DNA of 64,000 nt from Shewanella fidelis ATCC BAA-318 (GTDB taxonomy: Bacteria > Pseudomonadota > Gammaproteobacteria > Enterobacterales > Shewanellaceae): contig NZ_KI912462.1 in the NCBI RefSeq assembly GCF_000518605.1, positions 108,528-172,527 on the forward strand. The letters run 5' to 3'. A program made the position numbers and the translations under genes. Positions 41,622-49,582 of this stretch are shown here, one piece after another. Numbering within the stretch: position 1 is the first letter of the stretch; each line of letters opens with the position of its first letter. The notes under the pieces are model-generated. The model worked only from the letters and a program-made list of their open reading frames with translations. It was not told the origin of the DNA and searched no databases.

Positions 41622-42554
41622 ATGGAATTAGAAGAGATTTACCGCCAAGATCTCAGCCTGCTTATCGCACTGCAAATTTTGGTTGAAGAGCGCAGTGTCA
41701 CTTTAGCTGCTAAACGCCTGCATTTAAGTCAGTCGGCCACCAGCCGTATTCTTGCGCGCCTGAGGGAAATGCTCGACGACCCGTTATTTTCTCGTGTTGG
41801 CCAGCAGTTAGTACCCACCTCTTTTGCACTCGAGTGCTACCAACAGTTGCGCCAACCCACCGGGCAGTTAATAGAATTACTGACACCTAAAGCTTTTGTG
41901 CCGCAGGAGTGTCAGCAGCAGTTTTCTATCGCTGCCACAGACTATGCCATGCAAGCACTTATTCCGTTTATTTTGCCGAATATTTATCAGCAAGCACCCA
42001 ATATACGCCTCGAAATTGTGCCAGTGCAGCAAAAAGAGCTGCAAGCCCAGCTAAGCGTAAAAGGCGCAGACATGGCGATTTGCCGTGCAATTGGTCAAAC
42101 AGGAAATCTGCAACACACCTTTCTTGGCAAAGTAGGCGTGAGCTGTTTAGTTTCGCCCAATCACCCGTTGGCCGATAGTGACATTAGCCTTGAAGATTAC
42201 CTGCATTACCCCCATGCCACGATTGCAATTAGTGATGGAGTCAAAGCATTGCTCGATGACGCTATCAGTCAGTACCCGCCACGTACTGAACTGTTAAGGA
42301 CACCACATTTAGATACAGCGTTAGCGCTGCAATCGGTTAATCCGCTAATTATTACCGTACCAGAGGGCATGGCAGCCATCGCCGCCGAGCGCCACCGCCT
42401 CAAGGTAAAACCACTGCCGTTTAAGCTACAAAGTTTAGATTACAACCTGTTTTGGCATTCACGCTGTGAACAAGACAAGGCACAAAAATGGTTACGCCAA
42501 CAGATAGCCAGTGCCACCCAAACAATCCTTTCACAGACACCACAAAACAGTTAG
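41622..42554 (+). CDS. LysR-family transcriptional regulator of the reductase/dddY region
   Basis: A 310-residue LysR protein with HTH around residues 15-60 (LQILVEERSVTLAAKRLHLSQ, then SATSRILARLREML), of the NodD/LeuO-like subgroup beginning DLSLLIALQ. An effector domain follows. It is divergent from the Tat reductase across a gap with two inverted TGGAAY palindromes and ends at a terminator facing acuI. By position it is the best candidate activator of the acrylate-reduction genes, as LysR-type DddR is for DMSP genes in other species. The effector is not known. Confidence 0.88.
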   Translation: MELEEIYRQDLSLLIALQILVEERSVTLAAKRLHLSQSATSRILARLREMLDDPLFSRVGQQLVPTSFALECYQQLRQPTGQLIELLTPKAFVPQECQQQFSIAATDYAMQALIPFILPNIYQQAPNIRLEIVPVQQKELQAQLSVKGADMAICRAIGQTGNLQHTFLGKVGVSCLVSPNHPLADSDISLEDYLHYPHATIAISDGVKALLDDAISQYPPRTELLRTPHLDTALALQSVNPLIITVPEGMAAIAAERHRLKVKPLPFKLQSLDYNLFWHSRCEQDKAQKWLRQQIASATQTILSQTPQNS

Positions 42555-42575
42555 CCTTGCTCTGCCGCGTACAAA

Positions 42576-42600
42576 AAAGCCCAGCAATTTGCTGGGCTTT
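42576..42600. terminator. bidirectional terminator
   Basis: Stem AAAGCCCAGCA / TGCTGGGCTTT with a 3-base loop, between the convergent LysR and acuI genes. Confidence 0.9.
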
Positions 42601-42618
42601 AGTTTGATTGATTGCAAC

Positions 42619-43599
42619 TTAAAGCTGAACTAATACTCGACCTGTCACTTGGCCTTTAATAATACGCTGTGCATATTCAGGCACTTGTTCAAGTGCGATA
42701 GTCTCACAAGCATCTTCAAAATAACTTTCAGGTAATAAGTTAAGTACCGCTTGCCATGCCGCTTGGCGCTTTTCAAATGGACAAGCAACTGAGTCAACAC
42801 CCAGTAGATTCACGCCACGCAAGATAAATGGCATAACCGTTGTTGGCAGTGCAAAACCACCCGCTAATCCACAGATTGCCGCCGCACCGCCGTAGTTCAT
42901 TTGTGCCAATGCACTTGCCAATACTTTATTACCAACCGTATCAACCACACCTGCCCAACGCTGCTTTTCAAGTGGACGAGCATCGCCTTCAAGCTCGCTA
43001 CGGTCAATCACTTCACTTGCACCTAACTTAGTTAGTAGTGCACTGTTTTGTGCCACACGACCAGAGCTTGCTACAACACGATAACCTAACTGCGCTAGCA
43101 AGGTCACCGCAACTGAGCCAACACCACCACTGGCGCCGGTCACTAAAATATCACCATCAGCAGGCTTAATGCCGGCATTTTGTAAAGCTTGTACACATAG
43201 CATAGCGGTTAAGCCAGCAGTACCAATTTGCATCGCTTTAGCAGCGTCACAATTACTTGGCATAGGCACTAACCAATCTGCTTTAACGCGGGCTTTTTCA
43301 GCAAGGCCACCCCAATGGTTTTCACCTACGCCCCAACCAGTCAGAATCACCTTATCGCCAGCTTTATAACGCGCATCACTCGACTCAAGTACAGTGCCTG
43401 CAAAATCGATCCCCGGAACCATAGGGAAATTACGAATAATTTTGCCAACACCCGTTACCGCTAAACCATCTTTATAGTTAAGTGATGAGCAAGCCACATC
43501 AACTAAGACTTCGCCTTCAGGCAGATCGGTTTCTGCAATTTGGCAAACGTTAGCGATAGTTAGCTTTTCTTCTTGGGTTAAAACCAGTGCGTTAAACAT
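42619..43599 (-). CDS. acuI: acryloyl-CoA reductase (AcuI/YhdH family)
   Basis: A 326-residue medium-chain dehydrogenase/reductase without zinc ligands. SSLNYKDGLAVTGVGKI and VPGIDFAGTV are typical AcuI/YhdH sequences, and the NADPH loop is VTGASGGVGSVAV (residues ~150-162). AcuI reduces acryloyl-CoA to propionyl-CoA in the cytoplasm and protects cells from acrylate toxicity. Its position beside DMSP lyases and the putative acrylate reductase fits disposal of acrylate that enters the cell. It is transcribed alone, opposite to the LysR gene, and no TGGAAY palindrome is seen before it. Confidence 0.92.
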   Translation of the reverse strand: MFNALVLTQEEKLTIANVCQIAETDLPEGEVLVDVACSSLNYKDGLAVTGVGKIIRNFPMVPGIDFAGTVLESSDARYKAGDKVILTGWGVGENHWGGLAEKARVKADWLVPMPSNCDAAKAMQIGTAGLTAMLCVQALQNAGIKPADGDILVTGASGGVGSVAVTLLAQLGYRVVASSGRVAQNSALLTKLGASEVIDRSELEGDARPLEKQRWAGVVDTVGNKVLASALAQMNYGGAAAICGLAGGFALPTTVMPFILRGVNLLGVDSVACPFEKRQAAWQAVLNLLPESYFEDACETIALEQVPEYAQRIIKGQVTGRVLVQL

Positions 43600-43844
43600 A
43601 ACAAGTTCCTATTTAAACTGATGACAAAAGCATAGGCTATAAATAACCATGAATGAAGTGCATATTTTGCATTAAAGCAATGCGTCACATGCATACATAA
43701 GAAATAAGCCAAGCAAATGATCTTGCTCTACCAGATTAGACTAAATAATTAACCTATCGCTAGTCGACTTTATTCCTATACAGCAGCCGCTCTTTTATAG
43801 ACTACACTGAGTTGTCGAACAAAAAACGTACAAGGAAGATAAGT

Positions 43845-45365
43845 ATGATTTATAACAAGCCAGGCACACCCGGCGCAAAGGTTAACTTCAAGTCACAGTA
43901 CCAAAATTTCATTGGTGGTGAGTGGGTTAAACCCGTAAACGGCCTCTATTTTGACAACAGCTCACCGGTGGACGGCCAAGTATTCTGCCAAGTCCCGCGC
44001 TCAGATAATCACGACATTGAATTAGCACTGGATGCCGCCCATGCCGTCAAAGACACTTGGGGTAAAACCGCAGTGACTGAACGCGCTAATATCTTGCTAC
44101 GCATTGCCGATCGCATCGAGCAAAACATCGAAAGCTTAGCCATAGCTGAAACTTGGGATAACGGCAAAGCCGTGCGCGAAACTCTCGCCGCAGATCTCCC
44201 CTTAGTTGTCGATCATTTCCGCTATTTTGCCGGCTGTATTCGCGCCCAAGAAGGCAGTGCCGCAGATATTGACGCCAATACGGTAAGCTATCACTTCCCT
44301 GAGCCTCTTGGGGTTGTTGGGCAAATAATTCCATGGAACTTTCCACTATTGATGGCAGCCTGGAAAATAGCGCCAGCACTCGCAGCCGGTAACTGCATTG
44401 TGTTAAAGCCTGCTGAGCAAACTCCAGCGTCACTGATGGTCATGCTTGAGCTTATTGAGGACCTATTACCAAAAGGTGTGCTCAATGTGGTTAACGGCTT
44501 TGGCGCAGAAGCAGGTCAAGCTTTAGCAACTAGCAGTCGCATTGCCAAACTGGCATTTACTGGCTCAACTGAAGTCGGTCATCATATTTTAAAATGCGCC
44601 GCCGACTCACTTATCCCATCTACCGTTGAGCTTGGCGGTAAATCCCCTAATATTTACTTTGCTGACGTCATGGATCATGAAGATGAATATCTAGATAAAG
44701 CCGTTGAAGGCATGCTACTGGCCTTTTTCAATCAAGGTGAAGTTTGCACTTGCCCTTCACGAGTACTGATCCACGAAGGCATTTACGATAAGTTTATCGC
44801 TAAGGTGATTGAGCGCAGCAAAACCATCAAACAGAGCAACCCGCTCGATACCGACACTCAGGTTGGCGCACAAGCCTCGCAGGAGCAGTTTGATAAGATC
44901 TTAAGCTATTTGCAGATAGGTAAAGATGAGGGGGCAGAAGTGCTACTAGGCGGCGATTTATGTCAGCTAAGTGGCGAACACAGCCAAGGGTTTTATATTA
45001 GCCCTACCATTCTAAAAGGCACTAATGACATGCGCATCTTCCAAGAAGAAATTTTTGGCCCAGTGATCTCAGTGACCACCTTTAAAGATGAGGCCGAAGC
45101 CTTAGCGATAGCTAACGATACTGAATATGGCTTAGGCGCGGGCGTGTGGACCCGTGACATGAATACTGCCCAACGTATGGGACGTGGCATACAAGCTGGC
45201 CGCGTGTGGATTAACTGTTATCATGCCTATCCTGCTCACGCAGCATTTGGCGGTTATAAAAAGTCAGGGATCGGCCGCGAAACCCACAAGATGATGCTAG
45301 ATCATTATCAAAACACCAAAAACCTATTAATCAGCTACGACGTTAATCCACTCGGCTTCTTCTAA
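43845..45365 (+). CDS. exaC: NAD-dependent aldehyde dehydrogenase (ExaC/AldA type)
   Basis: A 506-residue aldehyde dehydrogenase, the length of ExaC-type enzymes. Catalytic Cys is in FNQGEVCTCPSR, the general-base Glu in VELGGKSPN, the Asn in IIPWNFPLLM and the NAD loop in FTGSTEVGH. It oxidises acetaldehyde and other aldehydes to acids. ATG 43845 is chosen with AGGA 8 bases upstream. It precedes the glycyl radical enzyme pair on the same strand, 196 bases apart, but a hairpin lies between. It may be the ancestral neighbour of cpxA before the acrylate region entered (inference). Confidence 0.93.
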   Translation: MIYNKPGTPGAKVNFKSQYQNFIGGEWVKPVNGLYFDNSSPVDGQVFCQVPRSDNHDIELALDAAHAVKDTWGKTAVTERANILLRIADRIEQNIESLAIAETWDNGKAVRETLAADLPLVVDHFRYFAGCIRAQEGSAADIDANTVSYHFPEPLGVVGQIIPWNFPLLMAAWKIAPALAAGNCIVLKPAEQTPASLMVMLELIEDLLPKGVLNVVNGFGAEAGQALATSSRIAKLAFTGSTEVGHHILKCAADSLIPSTVELGGKSPNIYFADVMDHEDEYLDKAVEGMLLAFFNQGEVCTCPSRVLIHEGIYDKFIAKVIERSKTIKQSNPLDTDTQVGAQASQEQFDKILSYLQIGKDEGAEVLLGGDLCQLSGEHSQGFYISPTILKGTNDMRIFQEEIFGPVISVTTFKDEAEALAIANDTEYGLGAGVWTRDMNTAQRMGRGIQAGRVWINCYHAYPAHAAFGGYKKSGIGRETHKMMLDHYQNTKNLLISYDVNPLGFF

Positions 45366-45374
45366 GCTTAATAG

Positions 45375-45400
45375 GCAGGCTAACGCCTTGGTTAGCCTGC
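45375..45400. terminator. hairpin after the aldehyde dehydrogenase gene
   Basis: Perfect stem GCAGGCTAAC / GTTAGCCTGC with a 6-base loop. A pyrimidine-rich but not pure T tail follows, so termination may be partial. Confidence 0.55.
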
Positions 45401-45461
45401 TCCTCTCTGTCACTCACTGCCACTTGCCACAAGATCGACAAAGTTGCGATCTCACGCTGGC

Positions 45462-45480
45462 GATTTCCATATTGGAAATC
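45462..45480. promoter_or_regulatory. palindromic operator candidate upstream of yjjI
   Basis: GATTTCCA-TAT-TGGAAATC has two perfect 8-base arms. It lies 81 bases before the yjjI start. I do not know which regulator uses it; it differs in arm order from the TGGAAY sites of the acrylate region. Confidence 0.55.
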
Positions 45481-45561
45481 ACTATTTAGCAGTTTTTCAC
45501 TATCTGAATTCAATCTCTAAGCAGTAAAATCTCAGCAAAACATCTTTGTGGATATTGCACC

Positions 45562-47115
45562 ATGACACCGCAAGCGCGATTCGCTGAAATTAGCCGTAAC
45601 CCTCTATTATCACCAAAACAAAAATCTGGTTTACTCGCCTTAGAAGCCGAAGCATCTATACCTTATGTCGCGATCTCTGCTGCAGTAAAGCAAGCAATGG
45701 CACAAGGGGCTATTTGCGACATGTTTGAAGGCCACGCACCATTTAAGCCACGTTATGTGTTGCCCGACTATGCCAAATACTTGAAAAACGGCTCTGAATA
45801 CTTAGAGTTAGCTCCAGCACAAGATCTTGATGAAGCACTTAATGCGTTGACTATCATTTACCATCACGTGCCATCGGTCACCAATATCCCAGTTTACTTA
45901 GGCCAGCTTGATGATGTGCTATTGCCCTATTGCCAAGGCTTAGATGACGACACGATTTATCGTAAGCTTAAGCTGTTTTGGATCATGTTAGATCGCACCT
46001 TGCCTGATGCCTTTATGCACGTAAACATCGGTCCGACAGACAACATCGTTTGCCGTACCATTTTGCGCATCGATGCTGAACTCAAGCAGATCGCGCCAAA
46101 CCTAACCTTTATGTACGATCCCGCCGTCACTCCAGATGAGCTGCTGCAGATTGCCGCCAGCAATATTTGTGAATGTAGTAAGCCACACATCGCCAACTAC
46201 CCTATTCACGCCAGCACATTTGATCAGCAAGGTTTTGGTATTGTCAGCTGTTATAACTCACTGCCGTTAGCCGGTGGCGCTAACACTTTAGTCCGCCTGA
46301 ATTTAAAAGAAGTGGCGCTACAAGCCAGCAGCATAGGTGACTTTTTTACCAATGTATTGCCACACTATTGCCAGCTGACTTTTGAATTAATCGATGCTCG
46401 CGCCACATTCTTACACCAAGAATCAAACTTCTTTAATAGCTTTTTAGTGCAAGAAGGCCTTATCGAAGAGTCACGCTTTGCACCTATGTTTGGTATCTAC
46501 GGCATGGCTGAAGCCGTTAATATTTTACAAGGCACACCAGACTTTAACGAAGACAGCTTAGATAAACCAAGTAACCATTATGGGCATAATGCTGCTGCCA
46601 ACGAACTCGGACATCAAATCTCTAAAGCACTCGATGCCATCGTTAAATCGACACCAGTAAAATTCGGGTATAACGGCCGCGCACTATTGCACTCACAAGG
46701 TGGCATGAATACAGATAGGGATGTGACCCCAGGCGTGCGTATTCCTTACGGTACCGAACCCAATCCAATTACTCATATTCAAGCATTGGCCGAGCATCAC
46801 CAATATTACACCTCTGGCATTAGCGATATTCTGACTATCGATGAGACCGTTAAGGCCAATCCACAAGCCATGATGCAGCTATGTAAGGGCGCACTCAAGC
46901 TAGGTTTCCGCGAATTTAGTGCTAACGTCGCGACTAACGATTTAGTTCGAGTAACCGGTTATATGGTCAAATTGTCGGATATTGCTCGCTATAAAGAGCA
47001 AGGCTCGCGTACTAACACCACCAGCTTAGGTGCCGATGCCGCGCAAAATACCAATATTTTAGCGCGTCAACCAAGAGTGGTCGCCCACGAACTAACGCCA
47101 GCGCATAGCAAGTAA
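45562..47115 (+). CDS. yjjI: YjjI-family glycyl radical enzyme
   Basis: A 517-residue protein of the YjjI (DUF3029) glycyl radical enzyme family. The radical glycine is predicted at Gly466 in VRVTGYMVKLSD and the active-site cysteine at Cys230 in GIVSCYNSLPLAGG. The family's reaction is not established to my knowledge. It should work only without oxygen in the cytoplasm, after activation by the adjacent YjjW. The pair begins behind a 19-base palindrome. It is intact and co-directional with the ExaC-type gene. Confidence 0.92.
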   Translation: MTPQARFAEISRNPLLSPKQKSGLLALEAEASIPYVAISAAVKQAMAQGAICDMFEGHAPFKPRYVLPDYAKYLKNGSEYLELAPAQDLDEALNALTIIYHHVPSVTNIPVYLGQLDDVLLPYCQGLDDDTIYRKLKLFWIMLDRTLPDAFMHVNIGPTDNIVCRTILRIDAELKQIAPNLTFMYDPAVTPDELLQIAASNICECSKPHIANYPIHASTFDQQGFGIVSCYNSLPLAGGANTLVRLNLKEVALQASSIGDFFTNVLPHYCQLTFELIDARATFLHQESNFFNSFLVQEGLIEESRFAPMFGIYGMAEAVNILQGTPDFNEDSLDKPSNHYGHNAAANELGHQISKALDAIVKSTPVKFGYNGRALLHSQGGMNTDRDVTPGVRIPYGTEPNPITHIQALAEHHQYYTSGISDILTIDETVKANPQAMMQLCKGALKLGFREFSANVATNDLVRVTGYMVKLSDIARYKEQGSRTNTTSLGADAAQNTNILARQPRVVAHELTPAHSK

Positions 47116-47130
47116 TCCTAGGTAATATTG

Positions 47131-48009
47131 ATGGGCAGAGTAGCCACAGTTAACAACATCATTAACTTCTCTTGTGTTGATGGTCCCGGCAGTCGCTTAG
47201 TGATCTTTATGCAAGGGTGTAACTTTAACTGTAAAAACTGCCACAACCCTTACACCATAGATATGTGTGACAGTTGTGGTGATTGTGTGGCTAGCTGCCC
47301 AGCAAACGCGTTGTCACTGACTCACAATGCTCAGGGGAAACCTAAAGTTGAGTGGCACAGTGAACTCTGTACTCAATGCGATACCTGTTTATCCATCTGC
47401 CCTAAGCAATCTAGCCCTAAGACTCGCCAATACAGCGTGCCGCAAGTGCTAGCACTTATTCGCAAGCAAGTGTTTTTTATCAACGGTATAACGGTTAGCG
47501 GCGGCGAAGCAACGCTGCAACTGCCGTTTATTATTGAACTATTTCAAGCCATAAAAAGCAGCGACGATTTAAGCCATTTAAGCTGTATGATTGACAGCAA
47601 CGGCTACTTAGCCACAAACGCTTGGCAGCAAGTGATGCCTTACTTAGATGGCGCCATGATTGATTTAAAGTCATGGCAACAGCAAACGCACCGTTACATC
47701 ACTAACCGCGATAACCACAGGGTATTTGCCAGTCTAAAGTTATTGGCAGAGCAAGATAAGCTGTATGAGATCCGCTTATTGCATATCCCTGGAGTGAGTG
47801 ATTTTGATAGCGAAATCGATGCAGTGGCGGCTTACTTAAAACAGCTACCAGCCAGTGTTAGAGTCAAGCTTAATGCGTTTCAGCAACATGGAGTCACCGG
47901 AGAAGCCCGTCTTTGGGAGTCTTGCACTGAACAGCAGATGCAAACGTTAGCAGCACGGCTAACTGAACGTGGTGTGGCTAATCTTATATTACCCAATGTT
48001 TATTTGTAG
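47131..48009 (+). CDS. yjjW: YjjW-family glycyl radical enzyme activase
   Basis: A 292-residue radical SAM enzyme. The radical SAM cluster motif CNFNCKNC (Cys30, 34, 37) is followed by two inserted ferredoxin clusters (CDSCGDCVASCP and CTQCDTCLSICP) and the SAM-binding GGE in TVSGGEATLQ. It reductively cleaves SAM to install the glycyl radical on YjjI. ATG 47131 is chosen (AGG 8 bases upstream) over a TTG at 47128. It lies 15 bases after the yjjI stop. A short GGTTCA/TGAACC hairpin at 48041 may end the transcript. Confidence 0.92.
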   Translation: MGRVATVNNIINFSCVDGPGSRLVIFMQGCNFNCKNCHNPYTIDMCDSCGDCVASCPANALSLTHNAQGKPKVEWHSELCTQCDTCLSICPKQSSPKTRQYSVPQVLALIRKQVFFINGITVSGGEATLQLPFIIELFQAIKSSDDLSHLSCMIDSNGYLATNAWQQVMPYLDGAMIDLKSWQQQTHRYITNRDNHRVFASLKLLAEQDKLYEIRLLHIPGVSDFDSEIDAVAAYLKQLPASVRVKLNAFQQHGVTGEARLWESCTEQQMQTLAARLTERGVANLILPNVYL

Positions 48010-48040
48010 GCGTTCTTGCCCGCCGAGTGTAGGCGCTTTA

Positions 48041-48057
48041 GGTTCAAGCGCTGAACC
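48041..48057 (+). terminator. possible terminator hairpin of yjjW
   Basis: GGTTCA / TGAACC with a 5-base loop followed by TTTGGGTT, 32 bases after the yjjW stop. Weak. Confidence 0.4.
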
Positions 48058-48093
48058 TTTGGGTTGCGTGTTCATAGGTAGTATTTGCTGTAT

Positions 48094-48132
48094 CTTCCAA
48101 CATCAGTGGTTCCAATGGCTTGCAGCCGGCGT
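48094..48132. repeat. 39-bp direct repeat, copy 1
   Basis: Begins CTTCCAACATCAGTGG and ends GCAGCCGGCGT. Followed by TTTGATACGCGGTTCTAGCC, as in copy 2. Confidence 0.85.
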
Positions 48133-48217
48133 TTTGATACGCGGTTCTAGCCAACGCATTAGGGCAATCAAAGATAGAACCTTGCATTGCTCAGTTTCTT
48201 TTGAAGCATCAAACCAA

Positions 48218-48256
48218 CTTCCAGCATTGGTGGTTCCAATGGCTTGCAGCCAGCGT
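48218..48256. repeat. 39-bp direct repeat, copy 2
   Basis: CTTCCAGCATTGGTGGTTCC then AATGGCTTGCAGCCAGCGT. Same flank as copy 1. Confidence 0.85.
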
Positions 48257-48348
48257 TTTGATACGCGGTTCTAGCCAACGCGTTAACGCTAGGTAGAATC
48301 TACAGCAGTGAACCTTTAGATTCTTCATCACTTGAATCTTCAAACCAA

Positions 48349-48387
48349 CTTCCAGCATTGGTGGTTCCAATGGCCTGCAGCCGGCGT
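48349..48387. repeat. 39-bp direct repeat, copy 3
   Basis: Same core with one change (GGCCTGCAG). It leads into the palindromic unit at 48390. Confidence 0.85.
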
Positions 48388-48389
48388 AT

Positions 48390-48479
48390 GTGTAGACGCT
48401 GCCGTGACACGCTACTAGTCCATCCATGGAAGCTCGGCCATGACGTCCATGTCATGGACGGTCACGGCCGCATCTACAC
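48390..48479. repeat. long palindromic unit, version 1
   Basis: Outer arms GTGTAGACGCTGCCGTGAC (48390-48408) and GTCACGGCCGCATCTACAC (48461-48479) pair at 17 of 19 positions. The apical hairpin CGTCCATG / CATGGACG lies at 48444-48460. Confidence 0.85.
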
Positions 48480-48583
48480 TAGGTTGGAACAGCGTAACTT
48501 TTAGCTTATGGCGTATTTTTTGAGTGGCAAAAATCTAAAGCGCTGAACCTTTGGGTTGTTCGTTATTTGAATCTTCAAACTAA

Positions 48584-48622
48584 CTTCCAACATTGGTGGT
48601 TCCAATGGCTTGCAGCCGGCGT
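48584..48622. repeat. 39-bp direct repeat, copy 4
   Basis: CTTCCAACATTGGTGGTTCC then AATGGCTTGCAGCCGGCGT. It leads into the second palindromic unit. Confidence 0.85.
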
Positions 48623-48624
48623 AT

Positions 48625-48713
48625 GTGTAGATACTTCTTAGGCACGCTTTACGTCATCCCTGACCGCTCTGCGAAAACATCCATGTTTTCGAAGGCCTAA
48701 GCCGCATCTACAC
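48625..48713. repeat. long palindromic unit, version 2
   Basis: Arms GTGTAGATACTTCTTAGGC (48625-48643) and GCCTAAGCCGCATCTACAC (48695-48713). The inner stem CTTAGGC/GCCTAAG replaces CCGTGAC/GTCACGG of version 1, and the apical hairpin is CGAAAACAT / ATGTTTTCG (48672-48691). Pairing is kept while sequence changes. Confidence 0.85.
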
Positions 48714-48799
48714 TGGGTTAGAAAAGCAGAAAAGTTTCACCTATTGCGTTCTCAACAAAGAGCAAAAGACTTAGATTCGCATAAGACTCACAGGGAACA

Positions 48800-49110
48800 C
48801 CGATTCCCCATCGGAGTTACCGAGGTCATTGAAGATAAATCGCGTGAGCGAGTCATGGATGACGAGGTAGCCTTAGTAGAGCCATGGATGGCGATTCTGA
48901 GGCGATAGCGATTTTCGAAAATGACTGAGGATCAACAACTTCGTCGGGGGCGGCAGGGGAGATCCAAGAGGGGATTGCTGTTGATCCCCTCTTGGCCGAG
49001 TGTGAGCAGGAAGCTCACGACCTTTATCAAACGAAGTTTGATTACTCAAGTTCAGGCGCAGCCTGATAAGTGGCAAAGCCACAATATGAATGGTTAGACA
49101 GAGTCTAACC
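48800..49110. other. chain of short perfect hairpins, candidate structured RNA or repeat mosaic
   Basis: Successive inverted repeats: 48800 CCGAT/ATCGG; 48852 GTCAT/ATGAC; 48881 GCCAT/ATGGC; 48911 ATTTTCGAAAAT; 48964 CCAAGAGGGGAT/ATCCCCTCTTGG; 49002 GTGAGC/GCTCAC; 49026 ATCAAAC/GTTTGAT; 49052 TCAGGC/GCCTGA; 49070 GTGGC/GCCAC; 49092 GGTTAGAC/GTCTAACC. Loops are mostly 2-5 bases (0 at 48911, 8 at 48964). A terminator follows at 49133. Confidence 0.55.
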
Positions 49111-49132
49111 ATCAACCCAAACTGCAAAGCAA

Positions 49133-49161
49133 AAAAAAGCATCCCAATGGGATGCTTTTTT
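49133..49161. terminator. strong bidirectional terminator
   Basis: AAAAAAGCATCCC / GGGATGCTTTTTT with a 3-base loop. No confident gene ends here, so it may terminate the hairpin-chain transcript (plus strand) or a small leftward transcript. Confidence 0.88.
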
Positions 49162-49191
49162 GTTTTACTGCCTAAGATAAAACTCAACTAC

Positions 49192-49380
49192 TTAGACTTT
49201 CAAAGTTACTCGTAAGTAACTTAATGGGTATCCGATAATGTACGCAAGAGTCGGATTGAAAAGTAGTCCGGTCGAAGCTTCTAATAGCAATGCCTCAGCT
49301 CTGTCGAATCCGGCCCAGCCAGCGGAGCTAGCTAATGTCGAACTCCCAGTCGATTGAGTCCTCGTTATATCGTTGAACAC
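49192..49380 (-). CDS. doubtful 62-codon open frame before the terminator
   Basis: It starts at GTG 49380, with GGA too close to be a normal ribosome site. The predicted peptide ends IIGYPLSYLRVTLKV and has no recognised domain. Its stop lies 31 bases before a strong terminator on its strand, the only point in its favour. It could equally be a relic or chance frame in a non-coding region. Confidence 0.2.
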   Translation of the reverse strand: MFNDITRTQSTGSSTLASSAGWAGFDRAEALLLEASTGLLFNPTLAYIIGYPLSYLRVTLKV

Positions 49381-49582
49381 TCCGACCTAAACCGCTGAGT
49401 TCAAACTAGCAAAAAAATGTGACGCACGTCAACACTTTTATTTTACAGATTTAAATATTGATTAACATTCGCTCTAAAACGAATAATCCTGATGTTGAAT
49501 ACCAGAGCAAACCAATACAACATAATCCACTAATATTGCATCAGCTAACATTGCAGCTATCACAGTAAAATTAGCAACCAAA

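Larger units (their letters stand above)
48010..49582. other. 1.57-kb non-coding, repeat- and hairpin-rich region
   Basis: No confident gene on either strand. It holds four copies of a 39-base repeat, two long palindromic units with differing stems, a chain of short hairpins, and a terminator. One 62-codon leftward frame (49192-49380) is listed separately with low confidence. Short frames across the repeats are not listed because they simply follow the repeat period. Confidence 0.8.

Noticed and set aside
45462..45480. Same operator as the TGGAAY sites
   Set aside because: The arms are in the opposite order (TTTCCA-N3-TGGAAA) and the spacing differs, so a different regulator is more likely.
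47969..48427. Short frames across the region after yjjW
   Set aside because: They lie over the 39-base repeats, lack ribosome sites and show no protein-like composition.
48094..48713. CRISPR array or integron cassette array
   Set aside because: Only four repeats, unequal spacing, no cas or integrase gene, and no cassette genes between repeats; attC-like behaviour is left as a hypothesis only.
48873..49187. 104-codon leftward frame through the hairpin chain
   Set aside because: It runs through the terminator stem and successive hairpins; no coding signal.
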